In this document: one piece after another, positions 1 through 5,909 of the stretch
Position numbering within the stretch: position 1 is the first letter of the stretch
Layout: every line of letters begins with the position of its first letter
Assembly: GCA_025362255.1 (NCBI GenBank)
Contig: JANYGY010000279.1
Location: 1-8,249, forward strand
Direction: 5' to 3'
Length of the DNA: 8,249 bases
Source of the DNA: Planctomycetales bacterium
GTDB lineage: Bacteria > Planctomycetota > UBA11346
Made by a program: the position numbers and the translations under genes
The notes under the pieces: generated by a model
What the model saw: the letters and a program-made list of their open reading frames with translations, nothing else
Told to the model about the DNA's origin: nothing
Databases searched by the model: none

Positions 1-110
1 TAAAAAGTTGATTCGGTGAGGAATATTTATGGGGTAAATCGAAGTGATCCCCCACAGTGAATTTTTGCAATAGGTGACGCCTGGATAATTTACATCGGAA
101 TAAATGTTAA

Positions 111-128
111 AAGCGTGCCAACACGCTT
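111..128. repeat. Perfect inverted repeat, 7-bp arms, 4-base loop
   Basis: AAGCGTG (111-117), loop CCAA, CACGCTT (122-128): a perfect hairpin. On the minus strand the stem is followed by a short T run (CTTTTAAC), so it could be a weak terminator in that direction. On the plus strand no T run follows directly, although a 4-bp GCTT/AAGC pairing (125-128 with 137-140) is followed by five Ts. It lies just before the candidate promoter, so an operator or insulating terminator is also possible. The pairing is certain; the function is unknown. Confidence 0.5.
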
Positions 129-143
129 ATGGTTCCAAGCTTT

Positions 144-171
144 TTGAATGCGATCTCTTTTTCATTAATAT
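144..171 (+). promoter_or_regulatory. Candidate sigma-70-like promoter for the dnaE-type gene
   Basis: TTGAAT (144-149, 4 of 6 to TTGACA) and TAATAT (166-171, 4 of 6 to TATAAT) are separated by 16 bases in the AT-rich leader. Transcription would start near 178 and leave a leader of about 90 bases before the ATG at 270. I found no recognisable LexA box (neither the E. coli CTGT-N8-ACAG form, the Gram-positive GAAC-N4-GTTC form, nor the alphaproteobacterial GTTC-N7-GTTC form), so SOS control cannot be claimed. AT-rich DNA yields such matches by chance, so this is tentative. Confidence 0.3.
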
Positions 172-189
172 CTTACTGCGGATTTGGCA

Positions 190-225
190 GTGACTGTCGT
201 CACCTGAACGCCGGTGGTGAGACAG
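190..225 (+). promoter_or_regulatory. Stem-loop(s) in the presumed 5' leader of the dnaE-type gene
   Basis: CTGTC (194-198) plus TCACC (200-204) pair with GGTGA (216-220) plus GACAG (221-225). This gives a 10-bp stem with G199 bulged and an 11-base loop. The left arm can instead form a smaller perfect hairpin, GTGAC (190-194) with GTCAC (199-203), which excludes the larger one. The ends (CTGTC...GACAG) contain CTGT...ACAG half-sites, but the spacing is far too long for an E. coli-type LexA box. It could be an operator for a dimeric regulator, an RNA structure, or chance. Confidence 0.35.
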
Positions 226-269
226 GTCGCTGACCAGGTTCGTTAGGTGAAAATGGTCCTTGCACGAAT

Positions 270-3200
270 ATGGGTTGTTTTAGACCTATATCTATGCAGC
301 TGCCCCCCATCGCCCTGCAGACGTGTCATGCGCCGGGGGAAGGCGTGCATGAGCCGTCGGTGCTGTGGCCTCATGTGCGGGACATGCATCAGTTGCCAGG
401 TCGGGATGAGCCGGTGCCGGTGCGGTTGGTGCTGGCCGATCGTACGTTGGCGGCGTTGCCGACAGCGCTGGCGGCCTGGGGGCGCGAGCGAGTTGCGGTG
501 GGCGCGCTGGTGCATCTGCCTCTTCCCACGGCCAGTGATCGGGACGTGCTTTTACTTGCCCCGTGCCAAGTCGCCTATGCTCGGTTGTGTCGGCTTTTAT
601 CGCGCATGGCCGAGGAGCCGGAGCGGATCGACCGGTGGCTGGGGAGTGGTCTCGGGCCGTCGGATTTGCGCCATGAACCGGCGCTCAGTGGTCTCGTCGC
701 GCTGGTCCGCGATCGGGAATTAGGTGTGATTCTTGAACAGGCTGGCGCCGAGGTGCGTTGGCGTTGCCACGATCGGCTGGATGGCGGCGAGCACTCGTGG
801 CCGCGCCTGTGGCTGCCGATCTGCTCGATGATCACGGCTCAAGAGCGGGAAGGCGAACCGATCCGCGTCGGGATCGCACGGCGCTCGAAGCCGCTGGCGA
901 AGGTCCAGCCGCCTCGCCCCCGCGGACTTGCCCTCGATGAATTGGCGGCGGTCGGTGAACGTTGGCCTGACCTTGAGGGCCTCGCGCTTGAGGCGCACCT
1001 GCTGGTGGGTCGTTGCGCGTATGTGCCCGGGGGCTCGTGGCACATGCCGCCCAGTCGTTACGGCGACGCCGATGCCGATCTCGCCGCCCGCGCGCTCGCC
1101 GGAGCGCACCGGCGCTATGGTCATCCGCTGCCCGAGGCAGTCGCCCACCGGCTGCAGCGTGAGCTGGTGGTTTTCCGCGAAAAAGGCTTCAGCAGCTACG
1201 TCCTGACCGTGGCCGAGCTGGCTGCCGGGCGGCGGACCTGTGGTCGCGGCAGCGGAGCGTCGTCGCTGGTGGTCTATGCGCTGGGCATCACCAATGTCGA
1301 CCCAATTCGTTACCATCTTTTATTTGAGCGCTTTCTATCACTCAGCCGCACGGATCCGCCCGACCTCGATATCGATTTTCCGTGGGATGAGCGGGATCAG
1401 GTGTTCAAAGCCGCATTGGCAACCTTTGGCCCCGGGCACGTCGCGATAGTCAGCGTGCACAATCGGTTGCGGCGCGATGGGGCCTTGCGGGCGGTCGCCC
1501 GGGCATGGGGGATCACCGATCGTGAAACTACGATCGTTGCTGGGCGGCTGCGCCAGCACCGGCGGTTCCGCATGCCGCTCGATCTCCCCGAACCGTGGCC
1601 GCACCTGCTGGCCGAGGCGGTTTCAGTCGAGGGGACGCACATCCATGATGGGCTGCACTGCGGTGGGTTGGTCATCACCGAGCCGCTCATCCGCGAGTTG
1701 GTCCCCGTGCATCCCGCAGCCAAGCTGATCGACGTGGCGACGGCGCGCTGGGAAGGCGAGGTCTGGGAACCGGTCCCCGCCATCGCCTGGGAGAAAGAAG
1801 GCGCCGAGGCCATGGGCTTGGTCAAGATCGATATTCTCGGCAACCGCAGTCTGGCCGTCATCCGCGACGCAGTGGCCGATCTGGCGGCCCTGGGGACCAT
1901 CGTCGACGAATCGACCTGGCAGCCGGCCGAAGATCCCGCGACCCAGGCGCTGGTCGCGCGCGGGGACACGATCGGCTGCTTCTACATCGAGAGTCCGGCG
2001 ATGCGCGCGCTGTTGGCGAAGGCGGCGAGCGGCGATTTCGATCGCCTGATCGTCGCCTCGTCGATCATCCGCCCGGCAGCGGCGTCGTGGATTGCGGAAT
2101 ATCTCCATCGTCTGCACCACCACCGGCGCACCGGGCGCCATGAGGACCACTGGTATCCGCATCCGGCCTTGCGCTCGCTGTTGTCGGATACGTTTGGAAT
2201 CCTCTCGTATCAAGAAGACGTGATGCAGGCGGCGCAGGCGGTCGCCGGTTTCGACGAGGCGCAGGCCAACCATCTGCGCAAGGCGCTGGGTCATTTCGAT
2301 ACCGGCAATCGCTTGCTGCGTTACCGCGAGGAGTTCATCCGCGGCGGAGTCGCCCACGGTGGCACTCACCACGCGGTCGAATCGGTGTGGAACATGATCG
2401 CCAGCTTCAGCGGCTACAGCTTCGCCAAGGCCCATTCCGCGAGCTATGCGCGGGTAAGCTTCGAAGCCGCATGGCTGAAGGTCCATGCTCCCGCCGCCTT
2501 CCATGCCCGGGTGATCGCCAATGAAGGGGGGTTCTATCAGGCCCCGGCCTATGCCGAGGAAGCGCGCCGCTGCGGAGCGCGGCTTTTGTCGCCGAGCGTC
2601 GTGCAGTCGCAGTGGAAGACGGCCCCGTGCGGCATGGCGGCGATCCGCCTCGGCCTGCATCTGGTGCTTCAGCTGTCGCAGGAAAAAGCCAAACGCATCA
2701 TCGCCCAACGGGACCTCGCGCCGTTCAGCGGCATCGGCGATTTCGCCCGCCGCTGCGTCATCGATGCGCGCACGCTGCTCTCGCTCGCGCGGGTCGGCGC
2801 ACTCGCCGACATCCGACCGGATCTCCATCACGCGCAGGTGATGTGGTTGGCCCAGGATACCGCTCTCTTGGGCCTGCATCGTGGCCGGGCGGGCCACGCG
2901 CCGGCTCAGGAGAGCGGCCAGACCTGGATCTTCCCTGCTCCTGAATGGACCGATGCGCCGGTGCCGTCGCTGCGCCGACTTGCGGCAGAAGATGAGGCGT
3001 TTGCCCGCTATCAGGCGCTCGGCATCTGCGTCGAACACCATCCGATCCTCTTCCTCGACGAACCCCGAGGGCCGCTGCGTTGTGCTGCCGTCGCCTGCGC
3101 TGAACAAGGCACCTATTGCACCGTCACCGGTGTGATCATCGCGTCGCGCAGCGTCGCCGCGACCGATGCCACCGGGCAGCGGCGTCCGATGGGTTTCGCC

Positions 3201-3407
3201 ACCATCGAAGACGAGACCGGCCTGATCGAGACCACCTGGTTCCCCGACTGCTTCAAGACCTGCAACGCGGCCATCGAAGGCGGAGTACCGCTGCGCGTGC
3301 GCGGCAGGGTCGAAGTCGAATGCGGCTTCCGGACGCTGACCGTGCACGACGCCGAACCCCTGCCCTTCACGATGACGCCCGACGATCACAAGCGCAAGTT
3401 GGCTTGA
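270..3407 (+). CDS. dnaE2: DnaE-family error-prone DNA polymerase (DnaE2/ImuC-like alpha subunit)
   Basis: This is a C-family replicative-type polymerase of 1045 aa, the size of DnaE2/ImuC and shorter than the ~1160-aa E. coli alpha subunit. The motif PPDLDIDFPWDERDQV carries Asp367 and Asp369, and VKIDILGNRS carries Asp521. These align with E. coli alpha Asp401, Asp403 and Asp555, so catalysis should be intact. GRGSGASSLVVYALGIT (325-341) and FSGYSFAKAHSASYA (713-727) are also family signatures. A helix-hairpin-helix region lies near 800-850 and an OB fold near 945-1030 (MGFATIEDETG). The N-terminal PHP region is degenerate: the usual metal-binding HxH and DHxxxxG motifs are not visible. DnaE2 acts in mutagenic translesion synthesis, normally with ImuA/ImuB, which are not seen here. 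The start is uncertain: ATG 270 lacks a well-spaced Shine-Dalgarno. Alternatives are ATG 294 and GTG 345, the latter preceded by GGGGGAAGG. Some features (KIDILGNRSLAVI, GCFYIESP) differ from the textbook DnaE2, so a divergent second alpha subunit is possible. Confidence 0.88.
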   Translation: MGCFRPISMQLPPIALQTCHAPGEGVHEPSVLWPHVRDMHQLPGRDEPVPVRLVLADRTLAALPTALAAWGRERVAVGALVHLPLPTASDRDVLLLAPCQVAYARLCRLLSRMAEEPERIDRWLGSGLGPSDLRHEPALSGLVALVRDRELGVILEQAGAEVRWRCHDRLDGGEHSWPRLWLPICSMITAQEREGEPIRVGIARRSKPLAKVQPPRPRGLALDELAAVGERWPDLEGLALEAHLLVGRCAYVPGGSWHMPPSRYGDADADLAARALAGAHRRYGHPLPEAVAHRLQRELVVFREKGFSSYVLTVAELAAGRRTCGRGSGASSLVVYALGITNVDPIRYHLLFERFLSLSRTDPPDLDIDFPWDERDQVFKAALATFGPGHVAIVSVHNRLRRDGALRAVARAWGITDRETTIVAGRLRQHRRFRMPLDLPEPWPHLLAEAVSVEGTHIHDGLHCGGLVITEPLIRELVPVHPAAKLIDVATARWEGEVWEPVPAIAWEKEGAEAMGLVKIDILGNRSLAVIRDAVADLAALGTIVDESTWQPAEDPATQALVARGDTIGCFYIESPAMRALLAKAASGDFDRLIVASSIIRPAAASWIAEYLHRLHHHRRTGRHEDHWYPHPALRSLLSDTFGILSYQEDVMQAAQAVAGFDEAQANHLRKALGHFDTGNRLLRYREEFIRGGVAHGGTHHAVESVWNMIASFSGYSFAKAHSASYARVSFEAAWLKVHAPAAFHARVIANEGGFYQAPAYAEEARRCGARLLSPSVVQSQWKTAPCGMAAIRLGLHLVLQLSQEKAKRIIAQRDLAPFSGIGDFARRCVIDARTLLSLARVGALADIRPDLHHAQVMWLAQDTALLGLHRGRAGHAPAQESGQTWIFPAPEWTDAPVPSLRRLAAEDEAFARYQALGICVEHHPILFLDEPRGPLRCAAVACAEQGTYCTVTGVIIASRSVAATDATGQRRPMGFATIEDETGLIETTWFPDCFKTCNAAIEGGVPLRVRGRVEVECGFRTLTVHDAEPLPFTMTPDDHKRKLA

Positions 3408-3561
3408 GGTACCGCTGCTTGGAACGGACAGGGGAACCCCTGCATTCAGCAGCAAGGACCGCGGTGAACTATTGCAAAAAGGCGTCAAAAATTGGGGTAT
3501 TCAGCATAAAAATTCGGCGCGATAGATGCTTAACTCGCGGAACCCACACCCCGAGAACCCC
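3408..3561 (+). promoter_or_regulatory. Intergenic region with weak candidate katE promoter
   Basis: These 154 bases separate the polymerase gene from katE and are locally AT-rich between about 3470 and 3515. TTGCAA (3472-3477) with GGTATT (3496-3501) at 18-base spacing is a weak -35/-10 candidate. CATAAA (3505-3510) is an alternative -10. I found no convincing OxyR-type ATAG/CTAT array. The gap length and AT-rich patch suggest that katE has its own promoter rather than depending only on read-through. Confidence 0.25.
3429..3442 (+). repeat. Perfect inverted repeat CAGGGG-AA-CCCCTG after the polymerase gene
   Basis: Six-base arms flank a two-base centre. As RNA it would fold as a 5-bp GC stem with a GAAC loop. 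It lies 22 bases after the polymerase stop codon, where a terminator would be expected, but no T run follows (the next bases are CATTCAGCAG). It is therefore not a standard intrinsic terminator. It may be a weak transcription pause, an mRNA 3'-end stabiliser or an operator for katE. Confidence 0.35.
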
Positions 3562-5646
3562 ATGCCCGTTTCCCGCAAGCCCGTCCGTCCCAAGTCCGAT
3601 GCCAAAGAAGCGCAGCTGGAGGGCTTCCGCGAAGACCCCACGGGCCAATTCCTGACCACCGATCAGGGTGTGCGGGTGGCGTCGACCGACGATTCGCTGC
3701 GCGCCGGGGATCGCGGTCCGACCCTGCTCGAAGATTTCCACCTGCGTGAAAAGATCATGCGCTTCGACCACGAGCGCATTCCCGAACGTGTGGTGCATGC
3801 CCGGGGCGCCGGCGCGCATGGACATTTCCAGGTCTATGAATCGCTGGCGCGCTATACCAGTGCCGGATTCCTGCAGGATCCCACCAAGCAGACGCCGGTG
3901 TTCGTGCGCTTTTCGACTGTGGTCGGTTCGCGCGGATCCGCGGATACAGTGCGCGACGTGCGGGGCTTCGCGGTGAAATTCTATACCGAGCAAGGCAACT
4001 TCGACCTGGTCGGCAACAACATGCCGGTCTTCTTCATCCAGGACGGCATCAAATTCCCTGACCTCGTCCATGCTTTGAAACCGAATCCGCGGAAGGAGAT
4101 CCCCCAAGCGCAGTCGGCTCACGACAGTTTCTGGGACTTCGTGTCGCTGACGCCAGAGACCGCGCACATGGTGATGTGGGTGATGTCCGACCGCTCCATT
4201 CCGCGCAGCTACCGCATGATGGAGGGCTTTGGCGTGCATACCTTCCGCCTGATCGATGCCGAGGGCGTCGCGCGGCTGGTGAAGTTCCATTGGAAGCCGC
4301 TGCTCGGCGCGCACTCGCTGGTGTGGGAAGAGGCCCAGCAAATCGCCGGAAAGGATCCAGATTATCACCGGCGGGATCTGTGGGAGGCAATCGAGTCCGG
4401 CAATCCCGCAGAGTGGGAATTGGGGATGCAGATCATCGCTGAGGCCGACGCCCTGAAGTACGGCTTCGACCTGCTCGATTCTACCAAGCTGCTGCCGGAA
4501 GAGATCGTTCCCGTCGAAAGAGTGGGAAAAATGACCCTCAACCGCAATCCGGTGAATTTCTTCGCCGAGGTCGAGCAGGTCGCCTTCTGCATCGGCAACG
4601 TCGTCCCCGGGATCGATTTCACCAATGATCCGTTGCTCCAGGCGCGGCTGTTCTCGTATCTCGATACGCAGCTCACCCGATTGGGCGGACCGAATTTTGC
4701 CGAGTTGCCGATCAACCGGCCGATCGCGCCGGTGCACAACCATCAGCATGACGGTTTCGGCCGGCACACGATCAACGCCGGAACGGCGAATTATTCGCCC
4801 AATTCCATTGGCGACGGATTTCCCAAACCGGCGACACCGGCCCAAGGAGGTTACGCGCATTACGCCGAGCGCGTCGCCGGTCACGTGGTGCGCGGGCGCA
4901 GCCCGAGCTTTCAGGATCACTTCACCCAGGCACGGATGTTCCTCGACAGCCAGTCGCCGGTCGAACGCGCGCACCTCACCGACGCGCTGTCCTTTGAGCT
5001 GGGCAAATGCGAGCGTGAGGAAGTCCGCAAGCGGGTTGTCGATGTCATCCTCATGGCCATCGATCCGCGCTTGGCGGCCGACGTCGCGAAAGCGATTGGA
5101 GTGCCGGTCGGAAAATCCCCCGGCACCGGGATGAAGGCCCAGAAGCCGTCGCCTGCGCTGAGCATCGCGATGGTCAAAGATCCGAAAATCGTCACCCGTA
5201 AAATTGCAATCCTCGCGGCTCCCGGACATCACGGGCAGTCGCTCGCACTGGTCAAGGCAACCCTCGAAAAAGGCGGAGCGTCGGTCGAGGTGGTCTCGAC
5301 GGCCCTCGGTGATGTGCCGGCGGCGGATGGCGGCGTGACGCGCGCGGTGCGCAGCTTGCTGAACACGCCGTCGGTAGTCTACGACGCAATCATGGTCGCC
5401 GACGGTGACGCCAGCGTCGCAGTCCTGGCGGCGGATGATGACGCCTGCCGATTTGTGAAAGAAGGTTTCCGCCACTGCAAATCGTTGGCGGCTCTCGGCG
5501 CCGGCGCGCGTCTTCTGCAGGCCGCGGGGTTGCCGTCCGAGGGGGCGGGCATCGTCACCGGCACCGCCGCCGGCGAGTTAGCCAAGCGGTTCGTTGAGGC
5601 GATCGGCCAGCACCGCCACTGGGCGCGTGAGCGTAAGCGCTCCTGA
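3562..5646 (+). CDS. katE: Large-subunit monofunctional haem catalase, HPII/KatE type
   Basis: This cytoplasmic catalase converts 2 H2O2 to water and O2. Read from ATG 3562 it has 694 aa; E. coli HPII has 753. His79 (RVVHARGAGAHGHF) and Asn152 (GNNMPVFFIQD) match the distal catalytic pair. Tyr366 (RLFSYLDTQLTRLGG) is the proximal haem ligand. Their spacing equals that of HPII His128/Asn201/Tyr415. The catalase core spans about 25-500. Residues about 545-694 form the C-terminal DJ-1/PfpI-like domain that defines large-subunit catalases (KIAILAAPGHHG at its start). The HPII residue His392, which bonds covalently to the haem Tyr, is Cys343 here (AFCIGN), so that cross-link is absent. An in-frame ATG at 3526 would add 12 residues. 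I prefer 3562 because GAGA lies 5 bases before it and MPVSRKP begins like other KatE proteins. The next gene starts 8 bases after the stop. Confidence 0.96.
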   Translation: MPVSRKPVRPKSDAKEAQLEGFREDPTGQFLTTDQGVRVASTDDSLRAGDRGPTLLEDFHLREKIMRFDHERIPERVVHARGAGAHGHFQVYESLARYTSAGFLQDPTKQTPVFVRFSTVVGSRGSADTVRDVRGFAVKFYTEQGNFDLVGNNMPVFFIQDGIKFPDLVHALKPNPRKEIPQAQSAHDSFWDFVSLTPETAHMVMWVMSDRSIPRSYRMMEGFGVHTFRLIDAEGVARLVKFHWKPLLGAHSLVWEEAQQIAGKDPDYHRRDLWEAIESGNPAEWELGMQIIAEADALKYGFDLLDSTKLLPEEIVPVERVGKMTLNRNPVNFFAEVEQVAFCIGNVVPGIDFTNDPLLQARLFSYLDTQLTRLGGPNFAELPINRPIAPVHNHQHDGFGRHTINAGTANYSPNSIGDGFPKPATPAQGGYAHYAERVAGHVVRGRSPSFQDHFTQARMFLDSQSPVERAHLTDALSFELGKCEREEVRKRVVDVILMAIDPRLAADVAKAIGVPVGKSPGTGMKAQKPSPALSIAMVKDPKIVTRKIAILAAPGHHGQSLALVKATLEKGGASVEVVSTALGDVPAADGGVTRAVRSLLNTPSVVYDAIMVADGDASVAVLAADDDACRFVKEGFRHCKSLAALGAGARLLQAAGLPSEGAGIVTGTAAGELAKRFVEAIGQHRHWARERKRS

Positions 5647-5654
5647 GCCGGGTC

Positions 5655-5900
5655 GTGGACGCCTGGGGATTCGTGCAGTGGCCGGCAATGGCGGTCACCA
5701 TCTACGCTTCGTGGATGGTGGCCTCGACCCGCGAATCACGCCGCAACCAGGGCTTCTGGTGGTTCCTGGTCAGCAACGTCCTGTGGATCGCCTGGGGCCT
5801 GCACGATGGGGCCCACGGGCTGGTAGTGCTTCAGGTCGCCCTCGCGGCAATGAACACCCGGGGCATGTTGAAGACCACGAATGCGGTCGAATCCAAGTGA
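5655..5900 (+). CDS. Small membrane protein of unknown function
   Basis: This 81-aa product has three likely hydrophobic segments, at about 6-23, 33-49 and 54-67. A basic connector (RESRRN, 26-31) lies between the first two, and the tail is polar. The pattern of a charged loop, then GFWWFLVSNVLWIAWG, then a final segment ending in NTRG looks like a conserved small bacterial membrane family, but I cannot name it. It starts with GTG only 8 bases after the katE stop and has a weak GCCGGG ribosome-binding candidate. The spacing argues for co-transcription with katE, though the functional link is unknown. A later ATG at 5688 would remove part of the first membrane segment and is less likely. Its stop is 9 bases from the stop of the convergent ligase gene. 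Confidence 0.72.
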   Translation: MDAWGFVQWPAMAVTIYASWMVASTRESRRNQGFWWFLVSNVLWIAWGLHDGAHGLVVLQVALAAMNTRGMLKTTNAVESK

Positions 5901-5909
5901 CCGTCGGTC

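Larger units (their letters stand above)
1..269. other. AT-rich non-coding leader upstream of the dnaE-type gene
   Basis: I see no credible gene here: the plus-strand frames are broken by early stops and nothing resembles a known protein. Bases 1-180 count to roughly 38% G+C, far below the genes to the right, and composition rises towards genomic values from about 181. The stretch holds a perfect 7-bp inverted repeat, a candidate sigma-70-type promoter and an imperfect stem-loop, listed separately. In many bacteria imuA/imuB genes sit directly before dnaE2. They are not present in these 269 bases, though they could lie elsewhere. The low G+C could be ordinary promoter composition or the edge of a mobile or recently acquired segment. 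Confidence 0.6.

Noticed and set aside
194..225. LexA/SOS box before the polymerase (CTGT ... ACAG)
   Set aside because: The spacing between half-sites is 23-24 bases instead of 8, and no other known LexA motif type was found in the leader.
247..723. Plus-strand 158-codon frame overlapping the polymerase start
   Set aside because: It has a decent Shine-Dalgarno before ATG 253, but the product is Cys/Arg/Trp-rich with no family resemblance and overlaps the polymerase coding frame. I treat it as a shadow and noted it only as a start-site question.
1623..3488. Long minus-strand open frame (621 codons) opposite the polymerase gene
   Set aside because: Same explanation: it lies against conserved polymerase motifs and shows only low-complexity Arg/Ala/Gly-rich composition.
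3468..3526. Possible OxyR site before katE (CTAT near 3469, ATAG near 3522)
   Set aside because: The two tetramers are too far apart and the intermediate repeats of the OxyR pattern are missing.
3469..5475. Long minus-strand open frame (668 codons) opposite katE
   Set aside because: The plus strand clearly encodes a full catalase. The antisense frame is rich in Arg, His and Asp with no recognisable motif, as expected for the mirror of a GC-rich gene.
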